This document shows, piece after piece, positions 36,451 to 45,307 of a DNA stretch of 64,000 nt. The first letter of the stretch is position 1; the number at the start of each line of letters is the position of its first letter. The notes below the pieces were generated by a model. It had not been told where the DNA came from and did no database searches. It saw only the letters and a list, made by a program, of their open reading frames with translations. This DNA is from Schizochytrium sp. TIO01 (Eukaryota; Sar; Bigyra; Thraustochytrida; Thraustochytriidae), in NCBI GenBank assembly GCA_004764695.1, contig SMSO01000037.1, positions 2,418,837-2,482,836 on the forward strand. Direction: 5' to 3'. The position numbers and the translations under genes were made by a program.

Positions 36451-38442
36451 ATGCCCGCAATGAACTCGCAACGCGTACAAAGTATGGTAAGACGCATCAT
36501 CAGGTTTATGTGGATGCTGGTATACTTTTCGTCAAGGTATGGCATGCACGCCTTACTCTATGTAACAAAACATATGGCTTTTCTGCGCCGCGAGATTCGT
36601 CGTGGGCTTCTGAGACCATTGCAGAGAATCTACGCAACATCGCAAGCGAAATTCCGCAACCTGCCTCCAGCAATCTACCCGTTAACCTCCTGCATTGATG
36701 TGGAGACAGAAACTTCTGATGGCGTGATCCTCCATGGAACGCTATATGTACCATTTCCGGCAAACGACAACGACCCGGACGCGCGACCCAGCCTCAACGA
36801 GTTGAACGGCGAACACAAATTCTCTACAATCATGGTTCGTACGCCGTATGGGCGGCATTCTCTTGGTCCAGAGTGGGCCCGCATCTTCGCCGAACGAGGG
36901 TTTGCTGTGATTATACAGGATACACGCGGCAGATTTGGCAGTGGCGGGGACTTTTTTCCAGTAAAACATGAGGTTAAAGACGGTGGAGAGACCATTGAGT
37001 GGATTCGCAAACAGCCTTGGTCTAATGGAAAAGTCTCACTCTTTGGCGTATCCTACCTTGGTCTTACAACTTATGCCGCGGCAGGTAGTAGTTCAGGCCA
37101 TCATGTCTCCGCTATGGTACCTGTCATGACTGGAGCAAGAGCATTTGGCATTATTTTCCACCGCAACTCAGGAACTTTAGCATTGGACCTCGTCCTGCGC
37201 TGGCTTTGGCTCGCTATGAAACTCATGAATACTCCCAATATCATCAAATTCTGGTTCCCTGCCTTGCAGCAAGAACTCAAACAATCTTTCATTGATGCCC
37301 CACTGCATACGCAGGACGAAAAGTTAATCGGGCAGCGTCTAGGTTTCTTGCAAGATGCCATTCGCGCAACCGATGTTGAACATGAATTTTGGGCTGACAA
37401 AGATGTTTTGTGTAACATGAAAAAACAGTCTCGTCCACCCGCACATATCATTGGTGGCTGGTATGACTTTTTTCTCAAGCAATCGTTCGAAGACTTTGAA
37501 TGGGCTTCCCAACACGGCGATAAAACTTGCCGCATGACAGTTGGAACCTGGAAACATTGGCATTTTATGAATTACAGCACTGTAGCCCTCAGCATTGCTC
37601 TTGATTGGTTCCAACGCTATATGGAAAATCATGACTCTTCACAAGGGACTGATGAGCATGCAATTCATGTTGCCATTATTGGGACTTCACCAACTCGATG
37701 GTGCTCTTTTGATAGCTGGCCCCCAAAGGTTGCCAGCACCACATCCTGGCCCCTCAAGCGAATGATCACTGCTACCAATACAATTGGTTCATCGAACAAT
37801 GGATCCTTTTCCTTTCACCAATACGATCCTAATGACCCCACACCATATTGTGGGGGACCTTCATTTGACCCTTTCAATTCCGGTCGCAAGGATCAGTCAT
37901 CCCTTGAGGCACGCTCCGATGTACTCGTATTTTCTTCAATGGCACTGACTGATTCAATGTACATTTGTGGAGATGTTTATGTGGAACTGCATGCCCAATC
38001 AAACAACCCGCACACTGACTTTTTCCTAAAGCTTTGCCAAGTCGCAGCACCGTCTCCTTGGTCGGGTACTACCCAAAGTTTCAACCTCACTGAAGATCTC
38101 GCGCGTTTTGGCCCTGATGATTGGGACGGTCAACAGACTGATGAAAATGGCACAACATGGTACGAGCTCAAGGGTAGACGCATCAAAGTTGGCCCTATTG
38201 CAGCCCGCTATGGTCAGGGTACCCGTGTGCGTCTGCAAATATCTGGCGGCGCACACCCCTTATATATGCGAAACTTTGGTACTGGTCATGACATTGCGGA
38301 GGCTGTGGAAACATGCCCGGCTGATCATCGTGTCTTTCATGACACTAAGCTTTTGCTGCCGTTGATTGATGCTAGAGACGTCGAGCTCTACACTGATCTA
38401 AACCCTGCATTCCCCGATCACGTCCCCGAGTACACTGATTAA
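36451..38442 (+). CDS. CocE/NonD (X-Pro dipeptidyl-peptidase S15) serine hydrolase
   Basis: Alpha/beta-hydrolase of the family containing cocaine esterase CocE, alpha-amino-acid ester hydrolases and Xaa-Pro dipeptidyl peptidases. The protein has about 663 residues. The catalytic domain (about 85-385) shows the oxyanion-side RTPYGR motif, the DTRGRFGSGG turn, nucleophile S201 in GVSYLG, Asp339 in GGWYDFF, and His369 (or His371) after GTWK. A C-terminal jelly-roll domain (about 390-655) ends in the usual TDFFLKL and HPLYMRN-type segments. The N-terminal 80 residues are extra: basic, with hydrophobic stretches at about 14-32, which may form a signal anchor. The substrate cannot be read from sequence. 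The start is the ATG at 36451 (the track to 36442 begins with GTG); the ATG at 36460 is also possible. Confidence 0.9.
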   Translation: MPAMNSQRVQSMVRRIIRFMWMLVYFSSRYGMHALLYVTKHMAFLRREIRRGLLRPLQRIYATSQAKFRNLPPAIYPLTSCIDVETETSDGVILHGTLYVPFPANDNDPDARPSLNELNGEHKFSTIMVRTPYGRHSLGPEWARIFAERGFAVIIQDTRGRFGSGGDFFPVKHEVKDGGETIEWIRKQPWSNGKVSLFGVSYLGLTTYAAAGSSSGHHVSAMVPVMTGARAFGIIFHRNSGTLALDLVLRWLWLAMKLMNTPNIIKFWFPALQQELKQSFIDAPLHTQDEKLIGQRLGFLQDAIRATDVEHEFWADKDVLCNMKKQSRPPAHIIGGWYDFFLKQSFEDFEWASQHGDKTCRMTVGTWKHWHFMNYSTVALSIALDWFQRYMENHDSSQGTDEHAIHVAIIGTSPTRWCSFDSWPPKVASTTSWPLKRMITATNTIGSSNNGSFSFHQYDPNDPTPYCGGPSFDPFNSGRKDQSSLEARSDVLVFSSMALTDSMYICGDVYVELHAQSNNPHTDFFLKLCQVAAPSPWSGTTQSFNLTEDLARFGPDDWDGQQTDENGTTWYELKGRRIKVGPIAARYGQGTRVRLQISGGAHPLYMRNFGTGHDIAEAVETCPADHRVFHDTKLLLPLIDARDVELYTDLNPAFPDHVPEYTD

Positions 38443-38856
38443 AGAGTCCATTATATGTTACCTAATTCTGATCAGAACTGTCTTGATTTCAGCCCAGTTA
38501 GGGTCATTTATAGCAAACGATTGCCTGGAGACGGTAGATAAATAAAAGCTTATCTCACATGGATTTAGAAACTTAAAACAAAAAAAGAAAAAGAAGGGCA
38601 ATATGATGCCCATCTTACACATAGCCTCTCTTACCTCTTCTTTTTCTCTTCTATACCAAGAGGTTCACCCTGGCATCACAGCGACTACTGTATTCTGTTT
38701 AGAAAGAAGATCTACATTTAGGGCATTCTACACACAACAAATATCTCGTTCAATCCTCATCGATGTTATAATACCAACCCGGATACATTGAGGAGCCTCT
38801 CGATTCCAAATCAGAGTGCAATCCTCTATAAGAAAACACACAAGTGACATAACGAA
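38443..38856. other. Convergent intergenic gap
   Basis: Short AT-rich gap between the 3' ends of the CocE gene and the minus-strand unknown gene. It contains an AATAAA at 38541-38546. Confidence 0.6.
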
Positions 38857-39624
38857 TCACTCGAGAAAGGGTCGGTGCTTCAGCGCCAAAATATGAGTTT
38901 TCACGACGTCTGCGTTAGCCGTATGTGAGAGTGGAATGCAGATGCTTTCTGCTAGCTCGAATTCATTACAGTACCTTTCAAAGAGCTCTCGTTTCTCTAG
39001 CCATGAAACACTGCTCAGAATCTCAGAAGACTCAAGAGCATGGCCCATGAGTTCAACAGCTTGCTCCATTTCCTTCAGGAATTTACTTTTGATTTCAAAC
39101 AAAGTCTCCTCTGCCTGAAAAACCGTGCCAGGAACTAGAGGCTTTACTACACTCACTTCCTCCAGTTGCTTCTGCTCAACACTCCGAAGCTGCTGTTGTT
39201 TCTGAACTTCTTCAATTCCAATGCGATCAACGCCTCCCAGCTGCGTCGAGAACTTCGCAGGTAAGCTCAAAGTTGGTTGCATATGCGGCTTTTGAAATTG
39301 TGTTGCCTGGCTACTCAAAAGTCCATGCCAAGCCTCCAAAGCCTGCACTAAATTTTGCTGTGCTACGTCAAAACTGGAGATCTGCTGCTTAAACAAGCGG
39401 GAACCAGATGCGTGTTTGCGCGACACTGGCCTTCCCGCGCTCCCGTTTGGCTCACTCGGAGCCGTGGACCGGTTTGAGGCCACCGATTTCGCCGACTTCG
39501 AAGATCGGTTAGATTTGGCTGATGCCTGTTGCGCTGTCGGAATCCTTTGCTGCGAAGGTTTCTTCTTTGACTTTGACTTGCTACCGCCTGGCCGCCGCGC
39601 CGAGCCTCCACGAGGTGTGTTCAT
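38857..39624 (-). CDS. Unknown protein, basic N terminus and helical C-terminal half
   Basis: A 255-residue protein of unrecognised family. Residues 1-75 are Ser/Lys/Arg/Gln/Ala-rich and probably disordered. Residues about 75-105 and 140-255 look helical and amphipathic, with a Gln/Glu/Lys-rich coiled-coil-like stretch near 140-160. No membrane segment, Cys motif or catalytic motif is seen. It diverges from the axonemal light-chain-like gene with only 618 bp between the two ATGs, so they may share a bidirectional promoter. That would hint at a cytoskeletal or flagellar role, by association only. The ATG at 39624 is the first in frame. Confidence 0.7.
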   Translation of the reverse strand: MNTPRGGSARRPGGSKSKSKKKPSQQRIPTAQQASAKSNRSSKSAKSVASNRSTAPSEPNGSAGRPVSRKHASGSRLFKQQISSFDVAQQNLVQALEAWHGLLSSQATQFQKPHMQPTLSLPAKFSTQLGGVDRIGIEEVQKQQQLRSVEQKQLEEVSVVKPLVPGTVFQAEETLFEIKSKFLKEMEQAVELMGHALESSEILSSVSWLEKRELFERYCNEFELAESICIPLSHTANADVVKTHILALKHRPFLE

Positions 39625-40242
39625 CGCTGCCTATGTTCGCAACCCTCCAAAGCCTGTTTGATGTGGGCTTCTTCGCCTCGTTTTCGTAGGACCACAAAAT
39701 AAAGTATTTGTCATAAACTTAATCATCATATGATGCTACTAAATAATATGTACTAACCCTGGATTAGTATTACCCTCTAGATATAATATTTTTTAATGAT
39801 GGTCCATGTACTAGGAATGAGGACTTTTGATCCGTTCACACACTAGGAGCGGGAACGCGATGCATGTTTACCCTTCGGTTCGTATTCTCGGCATAAGAAC
39901 TGGAGGACTGTGACCCTGGATTTGGATCAAATCAGGCTCATTTACTTTGTTTGGTACTCGTTTGGGTTGTAACAGTTTTGATTGTAAAAAGTAGCAATGC
40001 TTGCGTGCATGGATGCATTAATGTAACTTTTAGAATAGAAGTTCAAGCAACAGAGGAAAGAAAGCCCATATAGAGCGCGTACAGGTGTTCGCGGGGGAGC
40101 AACGCCATATTCGCGACACTATTTGCTCTTTGAGACAATTTTAATCCTAATAAAGCCCGGCATAAGGTAGTGCGTAGGCGGTTGGAATATATTGCCAAGT
40201 TGCAAGGACGAGCAATCTTCAATTTGGAAATAGCTAAGGAAG
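39625..40242. promoter_or_regulatory. Divergent promoter interval
   Basis: 618 bp between the starts of two divergently transcribed genes, AT-rich near the middle. The two promoters must lie here or overlap. I cannot point to a specific element with confidence. Confidence 0.4.
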
Positions 40243-41469
40243 ATGCGCATGAATGAGCCATACCCATATTACAAAAACACCAAGTTGCTGGATGAACAGC
40301 GCCGGCGCCGAAAAAGATTGCTCCCAAAGACAGATATGAGAGCAGAGGCTGATAGTAGTACCCATGGTCTTCGGCTTCCTTCACCTGAGCAGTCGAACTT
40401 TAAGTCCCGCCTTGCCATTGGGGGCAGCTCAAATTCCTCGTTTCATTACCGGCCAGCGACATCACATACCCGAGCATCCGGGAGAAGTTTAAGCCCGCTA
40501 AAAAACTCTTCCTTGTCATCATTAGAAAGCAACATTCTGAGGTCATCAAGCACCGAGCAGATTCCTGAATCTCTAATTCCACCCACTTCCTTGGCTAGAG
40601 CAAATGCTGACGCAAAGTTTATTTGGCCTCTCGCAAATTTGCTATCTCAGCCCAGCTATAATTCTGCACCCCAAGGCGATACAGATGTTAAAAGTGTTAT
40701 GCAATGGGTGCATTTCATGAACTCTAGAATCGAGCAACAAGCAGGCCGTCTCCTACCTGAGGATGCACTTGAGGATGTGAGAAATGTACAATATATGGCT
40801 TTTCATGAACTTGTGAGACAGGTAATGGTATCCAACTTTGCTCGTGGACAAGCGTTACTTGAAATGTGGAAATTGAGGTCGGAGCTCGAAGATCTTGAGA
40901 AAGCGCAGTTTGAGAATAGAATAGCATCTCTTGAAACAGCTGCTCAAGAAGCTCAGTTTCAAGAGCGTCAAACACGACACATGTCGGTGCGTACAATGTC
41001 TACTGCGTCTAAAATTCAACAAGGGCGTCATACATTAGCTACAGCTCGGTCTCGCAAGCGCAACTCTGTGTTCGATGCGTCCACTCTAGCAAAGGTTGAG
41101 CAGCACCGCTTCTCAGAACGAATCCAAACTCATCATCAACAGCCATTAGGCCTTCGTCCACAGTCTTCGCAAAGTGCTGCGTCACTGCTTAAAACTCCTG
41201 GACGGTCAGACGACCATCAACGCAAGACAGGAGTGCTCCCTATCTTTGAGCGCTTCTTTCTTGATATTGAGGCTGAACTGCCCAGGAAGCAAGCTCAAGC
41301 TGGCATATATCAAAGCGATAGTGAGGAGCATTCACGTGCTACAATATTATATAAGGACCTTTGCACAGCTTTAGAAAGGGTTCATGAGCTTGAGCAAGAA
41401 AATGAACGTCTTCGGCTTTCGGGGTGTTCCCAAGTGACTGGGACAGATATGGCCCTTAGCAAAACTTGA
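40243..41469 (+). CDS. Axonemal dynein light chain-like protein (p28/AXDND1 type), tentative
   Basis: A 408-residue protein. The N-terminal 140 residues are basic, Ser/Arg-rich and variable. Residues about 150-245 include a helical segment beginning near F187 with the pattern HELVRQVMVSNFARGQALL. This resembles the conserved stretch of inner-arm dynein light chain p28 (DNALI1) and AXDND1, where a similar ELIREV...ERGLLL run occurs. It is followed by a coiled coil, as in that family. The end (about 330-400) is another amphipathic, Glu-rich helix. If correct, it acts in or near the flagellar axoneme, fitting an organism with swimming zoospores. The call rests on my memory of the family motif. 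It lies 328 bp upstream of the acylase gene, same strand. Confidence 0.45.
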   Translation: MRMNEPYPYYKNTKLLDEQRRRRKRLLPKTDMRAEADSSTHGLRLPSPEQSNFKSRLAIGGSSNSSFHYRPATSHTRASGRSLSPLKNSSLSSLESNILRSSSTEQIPESLIPPTSLARANADAKFIWPLANLLSQPSYNSAPQGDTDVKSVMQWVHFMNSRIEQQAGRLLPEDALEDVRNVQYMAFHELVRQVMVSNFARGQALLEMWKLRSELEDLEKAQFENRIASLETAAQEAQFQERQTRHMSVRTMSTASKIQQGRHTLATARSRKRNSVFDASTLAKVEQHRFSERIQTHHQQPLGLRPQSSQSAASLLKTPGRSDDHQRKTGVLPIFERFFLDIEAELPRKQAQAGIYQSDSEEHSRATILYKDLCTALERVHELEQENERLRLSGCSQVTGTDMALSKT

Positions 41470-41797
41470 GAGTCATTCTCTCCGTAACAACACGAGGAGC
41501 AAAATAATCAAAGTTGAATTGCATCATATGTTGCATTCATACGTGGCTACACAGTGGGTCAAAAGCTGCATTGTTAAACATCTTTCGTGTTCCGTCATCA
41601 TTAATTTTAAAATTTTAAAAAAAGAGATAAAGACAATATTAGTATTATTATGGAAAATATCATGTAGAAGAATAAAGAAAAGGTGTGTGCTACTTCAATA
41701 GATTACATACCATTGGAAGGATCTTTCATCGACCAACCACAATTCGTCAGAACTAATTCACTAGCAACAAGCCCGAAGGCATCTTGCCGTGGCCAGG
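41470..41797. other. Short tandem intergenic gap
   Basis: AT-rich 328-bp gap presumed to hold the 3' end of the light-chain-like gene and the promoter of the acylase gene. No specific site was recognised. Confidence 0.5.
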
Positions 41798-44791
41798 ATG
41801 AGTGATGACATCGAACACGCTGTGGACACGACTCCGCTGCTTCCGACAGAAGACTCGCGACGGGAAAGTTCTTCAAGGCCTCGCAATTATGTTAGCAAGA
41901 GGGCTGGTAGTGCGCCGGTCCTGTACCTCCGGGCTGCACTTTGGCTCCTGGGCTTAGGCTGTGCGCTGGGATGGCTCTTCATTTCGCTAGAGCTCTGGCA
42001 TCTCATGGCTTTATGTCCACACATCGCAGGTGCTGCTTTCGCAGTACTTACATTTGGAGACCTGCTTTGGGTTGCAGCAACTGTCAAACAGCCCAAATCT
42101 AATACGTCTAAGCCTTTAACGTGCTTTTGGTTTGTGGTGCTACTGGCTGGCTTAGTTTGCGCAACACTTACAGAATTTCTTTTTGTTGGTATTGTGCAGA
42201 CGCAGCGTGCATCAGATACGTTTACGGTGGGCCCAGATGCTGGTCTTTCCGGTTTCGTCAAGGTTTATACGGAGAGAAGCACTGGCGTCTTGCACATCGA
42301 GGCGAATTCAAGCGATCCCGGAGATCTCTTCTTTGTACAAGGTATGGTAACAGCACAAACGCGTACATTTCAAATGGAGTTACAGAGGCGTTTGTCCAAA
42401 GGCCGCCTTGCTGAAATGGTAGGTGAGGCTGCGGTTCCGCAGGATCTAATGCAGCGCACATTCCGTTTTGCCCAAATAGCCGAGCAAACGTTCGCGCAGA
42501 TGAAAACAGAAGTGGACTTTGCAGAAGAAATTATGGTACTTGAACGCTACACTGCTGGTGTAAACTACTTCATTAACTCCCCAGAGCGATTTGTACCACC
42601 CATCGAGCTCAGAATTTTATCCTGGCTTTTTGGCAAGTGGTCACCAGACCACCTCGAGCCCTGGACCCCAGCTGACTCTATTGCCTGGGTTCTCATCATG
42701 TCGTATGGTCTCTCTGGAAACCTTCCTCGCGAACTTTTACGCGCTAAACTTCTCACTGACCAAGGCCTTGACGTACGTAGAGTCATGGAATTGGTGCCTG
42801 CTTTTGATTTACAAGATTTCCCTACAATCGTCCAAGCTGAGGATGTTTGTGAGGACCCGAGCGCTCGGCACGACCAAACACGTTGTGAATTACCATCAAC
42901 GATGGAAACTTGGCTCAATTCACTTACTAGCAGTGCTCAGCCCGAGATCATGAAAAGTCGCAAACTTGATGATTCTGCATTTTCGACAGCTAAGGAGACG
43001 CCCTCACCAATATGGAACCTCCGACCGAGCAACGCGCTTGGTGTTTTTGGAGCTTCAAATAACTGGGTCGTCAGTGGCAACCTCACTGCATCAGGGACCC
43101 CTTTAGTTGCAAATGACCCCCATCTTGAGTTAACAGCACCCAATATCTGGCTTTTGGTTCACCTAAAAGATGAAACCCATGGTGTAGATGTAATTGGGGC
43201 TTCTTTTGTTGGTATGCCTATGGTAGTATTAGGTAGGAATAAACACATGGCATGGGGAGTTACAAATACTGGGGCTGATGTGCAAGACCTTTTTTTGCTC
43301 AATCTCACCGCTGACGGGAAAGCATACATTCATAATGGTACCTCTGTTTCCATCCGCGAACGTTCGGAGGAACTCAAGGTTGCTGGAGAATCTACTCCAC
43401 GCCAAGTAACATTTCGTTTGGCTCCTCATTACGGACCTGTTATTTCAGATCATGGGATCCCAGACGTAATCTTGCAAACTCCAGCTAGTGATACCAAAGC
43501 GCGGCTTGGCGGGCACACCGTCGCACTTCGCTGGACTTCACTTTTGGCTGATGAGCCAGAGCACTTTGATACTTCCATGGTCGCCTTTTTCCGGATGGCC
43601 AAAGCACGCGACCTCGATGAAGCCCGACAAGCTTTAAAGTTGCTGGTGGCACCAGGCCAAAACTTTGTTATGGCAAATAGTACAGACATCGGCTACCAAA
43701 TGACAGGTCGCTTCCCAGTACGCGTGCAGGGGCATTCTGGCCTCTTCCCAGTGCCCGGAAATGGTTCTTATGATTGGGGTGCAGCCCATTATCTTCCGTA
43801 TGAGGAACTCCCCAATGTTACCAACCCGAAACAAGGATTTGTTGCGACTGCTAACAATCGTGCACAGCCGCCATGCTTTCCTCACGTTCCTTCATGTGAC
43901 TATGATTCCATCGATGGCTATCGGGCCAAACGCATCTCTCAGATGCTGCAAGATTCTAGAGGAAGTCATTCGGTTTCAACAATGCAAGCAATTCAGCACG
44001 ATGTGAAAAGTCTCTTTGCTGAGGAGCTTAAAGAAGTGTTGGCCTTTGTTTGCCATCAAACACAAGACTCCAATGCCGTTAAACTATGCGAACAATATAT
44101 TGGGCCCACAAGTGGATACACGTTTGAAATGGCACAGGGGTCAATCGCGGCGACATTTTTTAATCTGTGGGTTCGGGAGTTGAGTACGTTTGCCGCAAAT
44201 GGAACTGGTTCACTCTACTGGGCCGAGCCTTACGTCCTTGCGACAACCTATAGACGTGCCCTCGCAAAGCGCAGTACCAATTCTTCACTGGATCAACAGG
44301 CAACATACCATCATTCAACTGATGACCCGCTTTCCTTCGCAGCCTCAGCTCTTGAACGAATTGCAGCACAATATGCTGAGCATACCCCTCCTGCATGGGG
44401 TTCTCCTGGCATGCACGAGACTTGCTTTCATTCAGCGATTTTTGATGCCACTCCTCTTGCCTGCCTCTTCTCCCGGCGTGTACCCCACGGAGGAGATATG
44501 GTCACCGTTAATGTTGGCTTACTTTCTTACCCCTCGTTCCTGCAAATTGCAGGATCTTCTTTTCGCGCTGTAATGTCTCTCGGGGGCGCCACCAGGACTG
44601 CAGTTGCATCCGACGACTACGACGATGGTCTTTCTGTCATTGTCAACGCTTTGGGTCAGAGTGGCTCAATCCTCTCCCCACATTACGACGACATGGCAGT
44701 TCCATGGTCCAATGGTGAATATTTCCATATGTCGATCTCAGACAGAACCGCGAACGGTCCGACTGATATGTATGTGCTGTCTGCTCCCTGA
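41798..44791 (+). CDS. Membrane-anchored penicillin-acylase-family (Ntn) hydrolase
   Basis: Hydrolyses an amide bond of some N-acyl compound; the substrate is unknown. The protein has 997 residues. The cytosolic N terminus carries D10-T-T-P-L-L15, an acidic dileucine sorting motif. Three hydrophobic segments follow (about 41-65, 74-96, 106-132), then an acylase domain (about 145-995). S420, in GASNNW, is the predicted new N terminus and nucleophile of the beta chain after self-cleavage. His442 lies at beta-23 in the NDPHLEL segment. Asn686, in TANN, lies near beta-267. The GQSG...SPHYDD motif near the C terminus is typical. The Ser/His/Asn spacing is closer to homoserine-lactone and cephalosporin acylases than to penicillin G acylase, which has Gln at beta-23. 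The membrane part is unusual. Start at the ATG at 41798; upstream codons offer only GTG. Confidence 0.9.
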   Translation: MSDDIEHAVDTTPLLPTEDSRRESSSRPRNYVSKRAGSAPVLYLRAALWLLGLGCALGWLFISLELWHLMALCPHIAGAAFAVLTFGDLLWVAATVKQPKSNTSKPLTCFWFVVLLAGLVCATLTEFLFVGIVQTQRASDTFTVGPDAGLSGFVKVYTERSTGVLHIEANSSDPGDLFFVQGMVTAQTRTFQMELQRRLSKGRLAEMVGEAAVPQDLMQRTFRFAQIAEQTFAQMKTEVDFAEEIMVLERYTAGVNYFINSPERFVPPIELRILSWLFGKWSPDHLEPWTPADSIAWVLIMSYGLSGNLPRELLRAKLLTDQGLDVRRVMELVPAFDLQDFPTIVQAEDVCEDPSARHDQTRCELPSTMETWLNSLTSSAQPEIMKSRKLDDSAFSTAKETPSPIWNLRPSNALGVFGASNNWVVSGNLTASGTPLVANDPHLELTAPNIWLLVHLKDETHGVDVIGASFVGMPMVVLGRNKHMAWGVTNTGADVQDLFLLNLTADGKAYIHNGTSVSIRERSEELKVAGESTPRQVTFRLAPHYGPVISDHGIPDVILQTPASDTKARLGGHTVALRWTSLLADEPEHFDTSMVAFFRMAKARDLDEARQALKLLVAPGQNFVMANSTDIGYQMTGRFPVRVQGHSGLFPVPGNGSYDWGAAHYLPYEELPNVTNPKQGFVATANNRAQPPCFPHVPSCDYDSIDGYRAKRISQMLQDSRGSHSVSTMQAIQHDVKSLFAEELKEVLAFVCHQTQDSNAVKLCEQYIGPTSGYTFEMAQGSIAATFFNLWVRELSTFAANGTGSLYWAEPYVLATTYRRALAKRSTNSSLDQQATYHHSTDDPLSFAASALERIAAQYAEHTPPAWGSPGMHETCFHSAIFDATPLACLFSRRVPHGGDMVTVNVGLLSYPSFLQIAGSSFRAVMSLGGATRTAVASDDYDDGLSVIVNALGQSGSILSPHYDDMAVPWSNGEYFHMSISDRTANGPTDMYVLSAP

Positions 44792-45307
44792 CCCATGTAA
44801 ACCCAGTTCTAGTCGATTCTCCAATATACTATTTAAAAAACAAACAAAAAAAAAACAAGGAAATGATGTCTTTCAATAATTCACCATATCTCAAAACAAC
44901 CAAACAATAGCTCTAGACTAATCTAAGCTCGGAATTCGACATTGCTCAATCTGAACCCAAACACAAGCACAGCAGCATGTACCATCTGCTCCCAGGAAAC
45001 TTTTGGCAAAGATGCGTTCCATTATCTGAACTATAAGTGGTCGAATTCTTGCAATCCTAAAACCATAGAGTCTTAGCATTTTACTATAGTAATGACAGTT
45101 TATTAATATTTTAAAATAAAAGGAGCAACACCTCATCGCTTCGACAGAACATCCTTTTATCTTCGCGTATTCAATTGCTGCAAACCAAATCGCTGCGTTT
45201 TCTCGCAGCTTACCTGTGCTGCCCGTGCTGAGAGGCCCTAAGAGCTCTCGCTCGGAACCAGCACCAGCATCAGCCACCTGGGGGGCAGAGCTTGGGAGCC
45301 GGCGAGC
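44792..45307. other. Tandem intergenic gap
   Basis: About 515 bp between the acylase and glycosyltransferase genes. An A-rich stretch lies just after the acylase stop and GC-rich DNA just before the next ATG. The minus-strand frame opposite the latter (44918-45388) is regarded as a shadow. Confidence 0.5.
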
